Shown here: piece after piece, positions 8,664 through 17,310 of the stretch
Layout: each line of letters starts with the position of its first letter
How positions within the stretch are numbered: the stretch's first letter is position 1
Notes under the pieces: generated by a model
Database searches by the model: none
What the model saw: only the letters and a program-made list of their open reading frames with translations
Told to the model about the DNA's origin: nothing
Program-made: the position numbers and the translations under genes
Assembly (NCBI RefSeq): GCF_000210915.2
Contig: NC_016620.1
Coordinates: forward strand, 558,001-622,000
Direction: 5' to 3'
Source of the DNA: Halobacteriovorax marinus SJ
Lineage (GTDB): Bacteria; Bdellovibrionota; Bacteriovoracia; Bacteriovoracales; Bacteriovoracaceae
Length of the DNA stretch: 64,000 bases

Positions 8664-9578
8664 ATGCAAAGGTATAACTCTAGCGAGGCTGATAGAGAAT
8701 ATTTAGAAGATAGAAGAAAGTGGCTAACTTTCTTTAAAGAGAGGTTCGATCCTCTTAGTCATCTTGTTATGATAATTCTCTTTATTAGTGGACACTTCTC
8801 TTTAGTCGATATGAAGATAGGTGTAGAGGTTATTCTTGCCTTTGTTGGTACAGTGGTTTTTTTCTTTAAATTGCGATGCTTTGATGAAATTAAAGACTTA
8901 GATTTAGATTTTAAAATTAACTCAACTAGACCGCTTCCAAGAGGGCTGGTATCAGTTTTTGAAGTTAAAGATATGGCACTCTTATGTCTACTACTTGAGA
9001 ATCTTATTTTCTATAGTATTAGCATTAAGAGTGGAGTGGCGATGAGTCTCGCTTCTCTCTACTCATTGATTATGTATAAAGAATTCTTTCTTGGTACTAA
9101 GTTTAGAGATAAGCTTACAACCTATGCTACAGCCCATACTCTCGTAACTATTCTATTGAGCCTAAGTATCTTTTGTGCGCTCTTAAACGATTCTATATTT
9201 AATTTAGATTTCAAATATTATGCATTCTCAATTGTGAGTTGGTTACTTTTTAATATTTTTGAATTAGGTAGAAAGACTTTTCTTGCTTCTGAGGAGAAGA
9301 ACCAAGTTGAATCATATTCAAAAGTTTGGGGGAAGATGGGAGCTGTAGTTTTGGTGCTCATTCATGTTTGCCTGGCTGAGTATATTCTTATAGAAGTTGT
9401 TGGGCTTAAGTCTAATTTTTCTTATTTCTACTTTGGTTCTTGCTTGGGACTCTTTATAGCTTTAAGTGCCCTCTTTCTTATTAAGAATGAGGGAGCTGGT
9501 GGAAAGATCTATAGAGGGTTTTCATCGTTTTATATCATTCTCATTTACTTAGGTGTAGTCATCGAAAGGATTATATAG
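8664..9578 (+). CDS. UbiA-like prenyltransferase-family membrane protein
   Basis: A 304-residue protein with about eight membrane helices, starting on the base after the previous stop codon. It has the UbiA layout. A first acidic motif FDEIKDLDLDFK is followed by RPLPRG (residues about 73-95). A second cytoplasmic loop, FELGRKTFLASEEKNQVESY, stands where the second DxxxD motif normally lies. That second motif is Glu/Arg/Lys-rich rather than a true DxxxD, as in a side branch of UbiA-like proteins. UbiA enzymes move a prenyl or other diphosphate-linked group onto an aromatic or polar acceptor in the membrane. Substrate unknown; the co-operonic ligase suggests a lipid or quinone-like product. 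Confidence 0.75.
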   Translation: MQRYNSSEADREYLEDRRKWLTFFKERFDPLSHLVMIILFISGHFSLVDMKIGVEVILAFVGTVVFFFKLRCFDEIKDLDLDFKINSTRPLPRGLVSVFEVKDMALLCLLLENLIFYSISIKSGVAMSLASLYSLIMYKEFFLGTKFRDKLTTYATAHTLVTILLSLSIFCALLNDSIFNLDFKYYAFSIVSWLLFNIFELGRKTFLASEEKNQVESYSKVWGKMGAVVLVLIHVCLAEYILIEVVGLKSNFSYFYFGSCLGLFIALSALFLIKNEGAGGKIYRGFSSFYIILIYLGVVIERII

Positions 9579-9585
9579 GTACTTT

Positions 9586-12261
9586 ATGCTTTTAATTAAC
9601 AAAGACACGACAGAGAGTTTTGCTAAGAAACAGGCCGGTGGAAAGGGATATAACCTCTACTTATTGGCGAGAAAGGGAGTCAATGTTCCCAACTTTTCAG
9701 TAATACCCGCTTATCTATTTGAAAACTTTGTCGAGAGAAATGGATTAAGAGAAGCTATTAATGAAGCATTGGAAAAGGCTTCTTTTAAAGAAGCTGCAAA
9801 GCAGATAGAAGAGATTATCTTAAAAGGTGTCTTTACTGCGAATGAGAAGGAAACTATTGAACTTTTAATTAAGTCGTTCTCATCAACTCATTTCTCAGTG
9901 AGATCAAGTGCTGGTGATGAAGACGGTGGTGAGCACTCTTATGCAGGACAATTATCTTCTTATTTATATATCTCCTCTCTATCAAAGTGTTTAGAGTCTA
10001 TAAAGAAGTGTTGGGCTTCTGCGTTTTCTGAGAGATGTCTCGTCTATAGAAAAGAAAACTCAATCAATCTAGATAGAATTCTTGTTTCTGTCGTCATCCA
10101 GGAGATGATTGATCCTGAAATTAGTGGAGTCGTTTTTACCTGTAACCCCGTTACAAATAATACGGAAGAAATAATGATCAACTCCGTTTACGGAGTGGGC
10201 GAGGGACTTGTATCGGGATTATTAGAAGGCGATACATTTATAGTTTCAAAGATAGATGCAAAAGTAACTAGTAGAGAGATTGTTGAAAAAGAGAAGGCTC
10301 TCAAAGGGGACTTTGAAAATGAAAGAATTATTGAAGTTGCAATTGATAAGGATAAGGCCGAGTTTGAATCACTGAATGAAGCTCAGATAACTCAATTATG
10401 TTCTGAGGCCACAAAAATAGAGGATATGTATCAATGTGCTCAGGATATTGAATGGGCAATTTATGATGATAAAATCTATATCCTTCAGACTAGGCCTGTA
10501 ACAACTCTTGCAGCGACTAGTAAAGGAATCTTAAATCTATGGGATAATTCAAATATTGTAGAAAGTTATGGAGGTATTACCAAACCATTAACTTATGGTT
10601 TTGCTAGATATGTTTATAATCAAGTCTATATTCAATTCTGTGAAGTACTGATGGTGCCTCAGAATCATATTAAAGAGATGAACTTCTTTTTAAAGAATAT
10701 GCTTGGTCTATTTTATGGACGTGTTTATTACAATCTCTTCAATTGGTATAAGCTCACAAGTATTCTTCCTGGCTATAAGTTTAATAGACAATTTATGGAA
10801 ACAATGATGGGAACAAGTGAATCTCTAGGGGATGAAATTGCAGAGAGAATTAAGCCTCCTAAGTTTCACCACTCCTTTGGGTCGCGAGTTAGAAAGTTTT
10901 TAACAGGATTTAAGTTCTTTTACTTTCATTTAAATATTCAAAATATTGTAGATAAATTTCTCATAGATTTTCACAAGATCTATGATGTCTATAGAAAGAA
11001 AGATTATTACTCAATGAGTGCGGATCAAATATATGATGAGTATATGGGACTTGAAAAGGATATCCTTTGGAAGTGGCACGCTCCAATTATAAATGACTTT
11101 CTCTGTATGGTTCACTTCGGTGTTTATAAGAAGCTAACAGAAAAGTGGCTTGATCACCTAGGGCAAAACTTCCACAACGACCTCTTGGCCGGTAATGGAA
11201 ATCTTGAATCAGCAGAGCCAACGAAGCAATTGATTAGGCTCTCTGGAGTTGTCGTAAAGACAAATGGTCTTAGAGACTTTATTTTTGCAAATGAGAATGA
11301 GTTCTTATTAGAGGCCCTCAACCAATCTGAATATCAAGAGTTTTACGAAATGGTGAAGACTTACTTAGATAAGTATGGATTCCGTTGTATGAGTGAAATG
11401 AAGCTCGAACAAAAAGATATGCACCTAGAGCCAAAGCTTTTCTTTATATTTCTAAAAAATATTATTAACTCTGGACAGACAAACTTAGAGGAGTTTGAAA
11501 AGAGAGAAAAAGAGATTCGAGAGAATGCTGAGAAACTTCTGAGTGAGAATATCTCAGGCTTTAAAGGAGTGATATACTCGTGGTCTTTAAAGCACGCGCG
11601 AAAAGCTGTGATGAATAGAGAGAATACGCGCTTTTGTAGAACAAGAATTTACGGAGTGGTTCGCTCGATGTTCTATGCTATGGGTGAGAATTTTGCGAAG
11701 AGTGGAATTATTGCTAAAGATGAAGATATCTTCTTCCTCGATCTTGAGGAACTAAAAGGTGCCTTTGAGGGAACAAACTCAATTCAGAATCTAAAAGAAG
11801 TGATTAAAACGCGAAAGGCCCAGTATGAACTCTATGAGGATAGTGAACCAGATAGTCGATTTATGACAAGAGGACCTGTTTATTGGAAGAATAATCACTT
11901 CCCACCTCCGGTTGTTGTGGATCAAAATATTGAGCTTAAAGAGAATGAGATGCTGGGACTTGGCTGTTGTCCAGGAATTGTTGAGGGAGTGGTGAAAGTG
12001 ATTCTCTCTCCTGAAGATAATCTGGAGTTAAACGGAGAGATTCTTGTCACTCATAGAACAGATCCAGGCTGGATTCCTCTCTATCCTTCTGCAAGTGCAT
12101 TACTTGTGGAGAGAGGAGGGCTTCTATCTCACTCTGCAATTGTTGCTAGAGAGATGGGGCTTCCAACTATTGTTTCGGTCAAAGGACTTACAAAAAGGCT
12201 TGAGACAGGAATGAGAATTAGAATCAATGGAGAGAGTGGTCTGATTGAGATCTTGGAATAA
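9586..12261 (+). CDS. rifampin-phosphotransferase-like PEP-synthase family dikinase
   Basis: An 891-residue protein with the three-part layout of rifampin phosphotransferase. Residues 1-310 are the ATP-grasp/PPDK nucleotide domain (KQAGGKGYNLYLLARKG; FSVRSSAGDEDGG; QEMIDPEISGVVF; closing IEWAIYDDKIYILQTRPVT). Residues about 330-780 are a helical substrate domain. The C-terminal swivelling phosphohistidine domain has its catalytic residue at His849 in GGLLSHSAIVARE. There is no TIM-barrel PEP domain, so it is not a PEP synthase. RPH-type enzymes use ATP to phosphorylate a small molecule, releasing AMP and phosphate. The acceptor here is unknown; linkage to the ligase and UbiA-like gene argues for a biosynthetic substrate rather than rifampin. 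Last gene of the cluster. Confidence 0.85.
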   Translation: MLLINKDTTESFAKKQAGGKGYNLYLLARKGVNVPNFSVIPAYLFENFVERNGLREAINEALEKASFKEAAKQIEEIILKGVFTANEKETIELLIKSFSSTHFSVRSSAGDEDGGEHSYAGQLSSYLYISSLSKCLESIKKCWASAFSERCLVYRKENSINLDRILVSVVIQEMIDPEISGVVFTCNPVTNNTEEIMINSVYGVGEGLVSGLLEGDTFIVSKIDAKVTSREIVEKEKALKGDFENERIIEVAIDKDKAEFESLNEAQITQLCSEATKIEDMYQCAQDIEWAIYDDKIYILQTRPVTTLAATSKGILNLWDNSNIVESYGGITKPLTYGFARYVYNQVYIQFCEVLMVPQNHIKEMNFFLKNMLGLFYGRVYYNLFNWYKLTSILPGYKFNRQFMETMMGTSESLGDEIAERIKPPKFHHSFGSRVRKFLTGFKFFYFHLNIQNIVDKFLIDFHKIYDVYRKKDYYSMSADQIYDEYMGLEKDILWKWHAPIINDFLCMVHFGVYKKLTEKWLDHLGQNFHNDLLAGNGNLESAEPTKQLIRLSGVVVKTNGLRDFIFANENEFLLEALNQSEYQEFYEMVKTYLDKYGFRCMSEMKLEQKDMHLEPKLFFIFLKNIINSGQTNLEEFEKREKEIRENAEKLLSENISGFKGVIYSWSLKHARKAVMNRENTRFCRTRIYGVVRSMFYAMGENFAKSGIIAKDEDIFFLDLEELKGAFEGTNSIQNLKEVIKTRKAQYELYEDSEPDSRFMTRGPVYWKNNHFPPPVVVDQNIELKENEMLGLGCCPGIVEGVVKVILSPEDNLELNGEILVTHRTDPGWIPLYPSASALLVERGGLLSHSAIVAREMGLPTIVSVKGLTKRLETGMRIRINGESGLIEILE

Positions 12262-12263
12262 AA

Positions 12264-12384
12264 AAAGGCCTTTTGAGCCTTTGGAAAACTATGGAATAAA
12301 AAAAAGGCCTCTTAGGCCTTTGGTTTTCATGAATAGATTTCAATATGAGATAGAATAAAAAAAAGGCCTATCAGGCCTTTTTTG
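12264..12384. terminator. three tandem terminator-like hairpins
   Basis: Three A-tract/GGCC hairpins lie in 121 bases. The first pairs AAAGGC (12264-12269) with GCCTTT (12277-12282). The second pairs AAAGGCCT (12303-12310) with AGGCCTTT (12314-12321). The third pairs AAAAGGCCT (12361-12369) with AGGCCTTTT (12373-12381). Each is preceded by GAATAAAAAAA, so the units are near direct repeats. With A-runs before and T-runs after, they can terminate from both sides, between the convergent dikinase and zinc-protein genes. Confidence 0.85.
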
Positions 12385-12388
12385 TATT

Positions 12389-12808
12389 CTATTTATTATG
12401 AATAAGTGTTTTGATTTGGTGGCGGAAGATAACCTCTATTTTATCGTTATCAATTGTCTTATCAACTACGCCTGGTCCAAATTTAACGTGATCAATAATA
12501 TCACCTTGAGCAAATTGACCCTTGATTGAATAAGGTTGAGACTTTGATGTGGCTGAGTTAATAGCTTCCATCCAAAGATCTGCAACAGATGTTGTTGTCT
12601 TAGAAATCTTTTTACTTGTCTTCTTTCTTGTACTTGCCTTCATCTTTACAGCTGAAGGGTCTTTATATGCATGAGTACTCTTACAAGTTCTACATTCTAC
12701 TCTATGGATTGTCTGTGCGTCTTTCATCGCAACGATAGTATGTGCTAAAGTTAGTTTACACTTTGAACAATAGGAAAGGATCTCTTTTCCTACATTTAAA
12801 TCAGACAT
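12389..12808 (-). CDS. zinc-ribbon hypothetical protein with UvrD/CarD-like C-terminal fold
   Basis: A 139-residue protein. The N-terminus has two cysteine pairs (CSKC at about 14-17, CRTC at about 39-42), a likely zinc ribbon. A Lys/Ser/Thr-rich linker follows (residues 57-72). The last 45 residues read GDIIDHVKFGPGVVDKTI then KIEVIFRHQIKTLIHNK. This pattern is shared with the small beta-barrel at the C-terminus of UvrD/PcrA, which contacts RNA polymerase, and resembles CarD-type modules. A transcription-associated role is therefore possible; this is inference. AAAGG lies 7 bases before the ATG. Divergent from uvrC. Confidence 0.7.
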   Translation of the reverse strand: MSDLNVGKEILSYCSKCKLTLAHTIVAMKDAQTIHRVECRTCKSTHAYKDPSAVKMKASTRKKTSKKISKTTTSVADLWMEAINSATSKSQPYSIKGQFAQGDIIDHVKFGPGVVDKTIDNDKIEVIFRHQIKTLIHNK

Positions 12809-12833
12809 TCTGATACCTTTGTTTTGGATTTGT

Positions 12834-12855
12834 TATAATGAATTGTTAGTATAAT
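12834..12855 (+). promoter_or_regulatory. candidate uvrC promoter -10 elements
   Basis: Two perfect TATAAT hexamers at 12834-12839 and 12850-12855 lie 48-70 bases upstream of uvrC. Neither has a strong -35 (TGATAC and GATTTG at 17-18 bases). Confidence 0.4.
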
Positions 12856-12903
12856 AGAATATAAAGGAGTTTCGGCAAAGTAAAGACGGAACGCAATGCA
12901 AAT

Positions 12904-14766
12904 ATGCAGAATAATTTATTAAATAAAGCAAAAACATTACCAAATAAACCCGGTTGCTATCTTATGAAGAAAGCGAAGGGCACAGATGAAATTATTCTCT
13001 ATGTGGGTAAAGCAAAAAACTTGAGGAAAAGAGTTTCAAGCTACTTCAATAACTCGTCCAAATCTCCAAAAACAGAAATTCTTGTCTCTCATATAAATGA
13101 TTTTGATTTTATTATGACAGATACGGACTCCGAGGCCTTTGTTTTAGAAAATAATCTCATCAAGAAGCACTCGCCTAAATATAATATTCGTTTAAAAGAT
13201 GATAAGTCCTATCCGTATATTATTGTAAATCTCAATGAAGATTTTCCTCGACTAGTATATGAGAGAAGGCCATCAAAGAAAAAGGGACAGCTTGTCTTTG
13301 GACCTTTTGTCGTTGGAAGTAATATTTCAGAAGTTCTTCGAGTTCTTACTAAATCATTTAATTTGAGAGATTGTTCACTCAAGGAGTTCAACTCTAGAAA
13401 AGAGCCTTGTCTTCTCTATCAAATGAAACAGTGTAGTGCCCCGTGTGTGGACCTTATAAATAAGAGTGACTACTCAAAAGATCTGGATCTCGCTCTAAGT
13501 TTTTTTAGAGGTTCTGGTCGAGAAGGAGTGTTGGCCTTAGAAGAGAAGATGTTTAAGTATGCTGAGCTTGAGCAATTTGAGAGGGCCGCGCTTCTTCGCG
13601 ATAATATAGAAATTTTAAAAACCTTTCTTGAAGGATCTAAGCAAACTAATGCTGAGATTTCTAGCTCTGTTAAGAATATTGATATTGTTGCCTACCATGT
13701 TGGAGAGGTGGAGATTGATATCTCCCTATATATGATGAGAGAGGGAGTGCTCTTAGGTCATAAGAACTTTCACTTTCCAGCAATAGACTGTAGCGATTCT
13801 TACGATGACGAGGTCGCACAGTATATATTTCAGTACTACAGTTCTACTTTTGATAAGATGCCAGATAGAGTGATTACAAATTTTTCTAATGAGATTAATG
13901 AAGTTCTCTCTAAGGCCTTTGAGCAAGTACACGAGATTAAGGTAAAGTGCACAGGAGCTGGTCGAAAGTTTAATTCCTTGATGAAGTTGACTATGGACCA
14001 TGCATTCGAACATCAGAGAGTTAGAATACTAAATGAAGACAGTACATATATTGGACTAAATCGCCTCAAAGACTTACTAGGTTTAAGAGAGAGACCTGTT
14101 GTTCTTGAATGTTATGATATTGCAATTTTTCAGGGAAAGTCTCCAACTGCTTCACAGATTGTTTTCACTGATGGAAGGGCAGATAAGAGTAAGTATAGAC
14201 ACTTTCATCTCGAGGAAAGGCCAGAGGGAAATAATGACTTTGCCATGATGAGTGAAGTTATTAATAGACGTATTAAAAAAGGTAATCTTCCGGATATCTT
14301 TGTGGTTGATGGGGGGATTGGCCAAGTAAATATTTTCTTAGGTGCTCTTAAAGATCATAATGTTGAAGTGCCTGTGGTAGGAATTGCTAAATCAAAAGTC
14401 AGCAAGAAGTCTACGTTTAAATCAAAGGAAGTTGAAAGAACAGATGAGAGATTAATTATACCTGGTCGCTCAAATCCTTTTCAGTTAAGTAAGTGTAAAT
14501 CTTTATTTAGAATACTTACTCAAATGAGAGATGAGGCCCATCGTTTCTCTCGAAGGCTTCACCATAAAGAGGAGAAGAGAAAGCTCATATCGAGTTGGAT
14601 TGATCAGGTCGAAGGAGTCGGTCCTATAACTAAGAAGAAAATTATTTCTAGATTAGATAAATCTGTAAGTGAATTAAAGCTTATGAATGAAAGAGATATA
14701 GAATCTTATTTTGAAGTGTCAAAGAAGGTAGCAAAGGCCATCGTAAAAACTCTGGCCCTTAAATAA
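12904..14766 (+). CDS. uvrC: UvrABC excinuclease subunit C
   Basis: A 620-residue nucleotide-excision-repair nuclease that makes both incisions around DNA damage with UvrA and UvrB. The N-terminal GIY-YIG domain starts PNKPGCYLM and LYVGKAKNLRKRV (residues 13-45). A UVR/UvrB-binding motif lies near 220-235 (EQFERAALLRDNIEIL). The RNase-H-like C-terminal nuclease begins at about 395 (VLECYDIAIFQG, FTDGRADKSKYRHF, DIFVVDGGIGQV). A helix-hairpin-helix closes the protein (EGVGPITKKKIISRL). The length is normal. A small zinc-binding gene follows on the opposite strand. Confidence 0.96.
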   Translation: MQNNLLNKAKTLPNKPGCYLMKKAKGTDEIILYVGKAKNLRKRVSSYFNNSSKSPKTEILVSHINDFDFIMTDTDSEAFVLENNLIKKHSPKYNIRLKDDKSYPYIIVNLNEDFPRLVYERRPSKKKGQLVFGPFVVGSNISEVLRVLTKSFNLRDCSLKEFNSRKEPCLLYQMKQCSAPCVDLINKSDYSKDLDLALSFFRGSGREGVLALEEKMFKYAELEQFERAALLRDNIEILKTFLEGSKQTNAEISSSVKNIDIVAYHVGEVEIDISLYMMREGVLLGHKNFHFPAIDCSDSYDDEVAQYIFQYYSSTFDKMPDRVITNFSNEINEVLSKAFEQVHEIKVKCTGAGRKFNSLMKLTMDHAFEHQRVRILNEDSTYIGLNRLKDLLGLRERPVVLECYDIAIFQGKSPTASQIVFTDGRADKSKYRHFHLEERPEGNNDFAMMSEVINRRIKKGNLPDIFVVDGGIGQVNIFLGALKDHNVEVPVVGIAKSKVSKKSTFKSKEVERTDERLIIPGRSNPFQLSKCKSLFRILTQMRDEAHRFSRRLHHKEEKRKLISSWIDQVEGVGPITKKKIISRLDKSVSELKLMNERDIESYFEVSKKVAKAIVKTLALK

Positions 14767-14770
14767 AACC

Positions 14771-14983
14771 TTAATTGATAATATGAATCATTTTCTTATT
14801 ACCTTGCCCGCATTCTGGACATCTGGCAGTTTCCTGAACAATGAGATTTTTGAAGTCTGAAAGGTGAGTTTGCACAAGTTTAGCGTTACAAATATTGCAG
14901 TTATCCATATGTTTTTTTACTTGATCGATATCTCCATAATATTCTTCAAATTTTTCAAAGCGGAAGTCTAGTTCTTGTGACAT
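14771..14983 (-). CDS. small zinc-ribbon hypothetical protein
   Basis: A 70-residue reverse-strand protein with two cysteine pairs, CNIC (residues 29-32) and CPEC (about 55-58). They are consistent with one zinc site. AGGAG precedes the ATG by about 8 bases. It ends 5 bases from the end of uvrC (convergent). Function unknown; similar tiny zinc-finger proteins often regulate transcription, but nothing here shows that. Confidence 0.6.
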   Translation of the reverse strand: MSQELDFRFEKFEEYYGDIDQVKKHMDNCNICNAKLVQTHLSDFKNLIVQETARCPECGQGNKKMIHIIN

Positions 14984-15071
14984 TAAGCCATCTCCTTGCA
15001 GGTATTCAATGTTCTATTATATTTTTCGGGTTATTTTCGACTTCAATTAATTTGTGGTATGTTTATTTTGA

Positions 15072-15093
15072 ACTAGGGACCTATTTACCTAGT
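15072..15093 (+). promoter_or_regulatory. inverted repeat upstream of the UDG-like gene
   Basis: ACTAGG (15072-15077) and CCTAGT (15088-15093) form an inverted repeat with a 10-base spacer that itself holds a further CCTA/TA half-match. It lies 35 bases before the start codon, downstream of TTGAAC, so it could be an operator. Low certainty. Confidence 0.3.
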
Positions 15094-15127
15094 AAACACT
15101 TAAAATCAGATAGGCTTTATTTAAGAG

Positions 15128-15988
15128 ATGAGTAAATACCAGAAGTTACGCAATGAAATCAGTAAGATAGAAGGTTCCAAAGGAATAGCTAAGTTCTATT
15201 CAGGGGCCCTCTTTGCGGATACTTCTTGGTATACGGCAACCCTAGATGAGCCTGAGATTGAAGAGGGAAGCGCTCCTGTAGCACTAAGCACAACTGTTGA
15301 AGAGGAGCTCCCACCTCAAAGACCAAGCGCAGAAGGCTCGCCGTCAAAGGCCGAAGTGCTAAGCTCTTTGGCCAAGAAAATTGATGAAAAGGGAGCTGTT
15401 CAGTCCCGCTTCGGAAATATTACGAAGGATGAGAAGGCCATTTCCTTAGGTTCTAAGTTGATATTAACTAAGGATCAAAGTGAGTATAAGAAATGGATCG
15501 AATCAAACCTTTCTTCTTTTGAGTTTGAAAAATTTGAAGGTGTCTCCGCACTAATTGTTGGGGAGTCTCGTAATGTAGACCTAAACAGCGAGCAGGCCCA
15601 CTATAAATTTAGTCATGATAATACAGAGCTATTAGGGAAAATGATTATTCCCATGAAGCTTGAGGAAGGAGAGTTTCTTAGAGCGTCTCTACTTGGAGAT
15701 ACTGATGCGGAAGTTCTACAGAACCTTCTGTGTGAAATCGCTCTCTTTAAACCTAAGGCCGTTATTTCTCTTGGTGCTGTCGCTACGAACTTTCTCTATG
15801 GGAAAAAAGAGAAGCTATCAAAAATTCATGGGCAAGAGTTAGAGAGAATTATTGAAATAGGTGATGAGAGTATCAACTTTACATTATTTCCTATTTTCCA
15901 TCCCGATTTACTTGAAATTAATCCATCAATGAAGAGAACTGCATGGATGGATCTTCAAAAAGTCATGAAATTCTTAGGTAAAATTTAA
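15128..15988 (+). CDS. divergent uracil-DNA-glycosylase-superfamily protein
   Basis: A 286-residue protein. The last 150 residues follow the type 4/5 UDG fold: LIVGESRN at about 140, PKAVISLGAVATNFLYG at about 218, then FPIFHPDLLEINPSMKRTAW at about 257. The HP dipeptide near the C-terminus is the family's DNA-binding motif. However, the N-terminal GEAPGxxExxxGxPF active-site motif and the iron-sulphur cysteines of family 4 are absent. A poorly conserved 120-residue N-terminal extension (Glu/Pro/Ser-rich) precedes the domain. It may be a glycosylase with changed chemistry or an inactive DNA-binding relative. Confidence 0.65.
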   Translation: MSKYQKLRNEISKIEGSKGIAKFYSGALFADTSWYTATLDEPEIEEGSAPVALSTTVEEELPPQRPSAEGSPSKAEVLSSLAKKIDEKGAVQSRFGNITKDEKAISLGSKLILTKDQSEYKKWIESNLSSFEFEKFEGVSALIVGESRNVDLNSEQAHYKFSHDNTELLGKMIIPMKLEEGEFLRASLLGDTDAEVLQNLLCEIALFKPKAVISLGAVATNFLYGKKEKLSKIHGQELERIIEIGDESINFTLFPIFHPDLLEINPSMKRTAWMDLQKVMKFLGKI

Positions 15989-16054
15989 TATTACATTGAG
16001 ACCTTTTAAATTTAAGCATACAATATTTAAGGAACAACTCAGGATGGAGTTCAC

Positions 16055-17257
16055 TTGCATAGGATATGCTTCACTTTTATTTTTCTCTTAGTATCACTCT
16101 CTGATTCATTTGGAGAAATTACTCCTATTCTAGTTACGGGAACACCTGAGCCCAAGATAAGAGTGCGAGTCAATAAATCCCTAAAAAATGTCATTATATC
16201 CGGTACAGATCTTAATCGAACTTTTCATATTGGTAATCAAACGAAGTCTTTCTCGGGGAGAAAGAAGATAAAGTTCAATTGTAATCTCTTTGGAAAGTCT
16301 CAAAGATTTAAGGCAAAGGGACCAACTCTTTTAGCATCATTAAACTCTATGACTGGCCTTGTGACAGTAGGTGATAAGAAGTACATGGGTACTGTTGATA
16401 TTGTTAGCTCTGAAACTAATGATAGTTGTGATGTCATTCAAGAGACGAGGCTAGAGGATTACATAAGTGGTTTACTTGCTAAGGAGATGAATAGTGCATG
16501 GCCAATTGAAGCCCTGAAAGCGCAAGCTGTTGCCGCAAGATCTTATGCCTTACATAAGATGGAGACTGACCATGTTTCAAGAACACTTGGGCATGATGCC
16601 CACTATGATCTGGAGAGCTCGGAAAAACATCAAGTCTCTGGAAGCTTCTTTGATATTACCAGAAACACAGACCTCGCAACATCAGAGACAATGGGAGAGG
16701 TTCTAGTAACACCAAATGGAAAGTTAACTCCTATTTTCTTTCACGCAAAGTGTGGAGGAAAAATTCTGAGACCGGATCAAGTTTGGAGTAATGCTGTGAC
16801 TGGTTACAATGCAAATCCTAAAGGAAACTACTGTCATGGCCATGGTCAAAAAGACTGGGTAAAAGGTCTTAGTTATGATCGTTTTGCATCGTTTTTAAAA
16901 TGGCTTCAAAGAAAGAAGTTGATTCATGTTAAGAGTAAAATTAGTGGAAAGAAGAGAATAAAAATTCTTAAAGATAATAGAGACAGAAATAGTCTGAGAC
17001 TATATTGGGGTGATATACATATCGTTGTTAAGAAGCCTCTTTTTAGAAGGTACTTTGGAAGAATTCTCTTTCCTTCTAATAATTTCTCGATGAATTGGAA
17101 TACACAGAAATCGAAGTTTATAATCAGTGGAAGTGGTCTTGGTCACGGTGTAGGGATGTGTCAGTTAGGAGCCTTGGATATGGCCAAGAAGGGCTGGGGT
17201 TACCGAAAAATTCTCTCTCACTACTTTCCTGGTCATAAAATTGAGAAGGCCTATTAA
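16055..17257 (+). CDS. SpoIID/LytB-domain peptidoglycan-associated protein
   Basis: A 400-residue exported protein beginning at TTG, with AGGATGGAG 6-14 bases upstream. Residues 1-20 form a signal peptide (ICFTFIFLLVSLSDSFG). The SpoIID domain is clear. It runs from RLEDYISGLLAKEMNSAWP and LKAQAVAARSYALHKM (about 130-170) to GSGLGHGVGMCQLGALDMAK near 363-382 with a C-terminal HYFPGHKIEK. SpoIID proteins cleave or bind denuded glycan strands of peptidoglycan, and homologues occur well outside spore formers. A predatory bacterium could use it on its own or prey wall. Followed by a terminator. Confidence 0.9.
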   Translation: MHRICFTFIFLLVSLSDSFGEITPILVTGTPEPKIRVRVNKSLKNVIISGTDLNRTFHIGNQTKSFSGRKKIKFNCNLFGKSQRFKAKGPTLLASLNSMTGLVTVGDKKYMGTVDIVSSETNDSCDVIQETRLEDYISGLLAKEMNSAWPIEALKAQAVAARSYALHKMETDHVSRTLGHDAHYDLESSEKHQVSGSFFDITRNTDLATSETMGEVLVTPNGKLTPIFFHAKCGGKILRPDQVWSNAVTGYNANPKGNYCHGHGQKDWVKGLSYDRFASFLKWLQRKKLIHVKSKISGKKRIKILKDNRDRNSLRLYWGDIHIVVKKPLFRRYFGRILFPSNNFSMNWNTQKSKFIISGSGLGHGVGMCQLGALDMAKKGWGYRKILSHYFPGHKIEKAY

Positions 17258-17260
17258 AAA

Positions 17261-17288
17261 GGCCCTATTTCTAGGGCCTCTCTTCTTA
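17261..17288 (+). terminator. terminator after the SpoIID-like gene
   Basis: GGCCCTA (17261-17267) pairs with TAGGGCC (17272-17278) around TTTC, followed by TCTCTTCTT. The A-run before it makes it usable from the opposite side too, for the convergent lipoprotein gene. Confidence 0.8.
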
Positions 17289-17310
17289 TATTAATTTTTT
17301 AAAATTTGAA

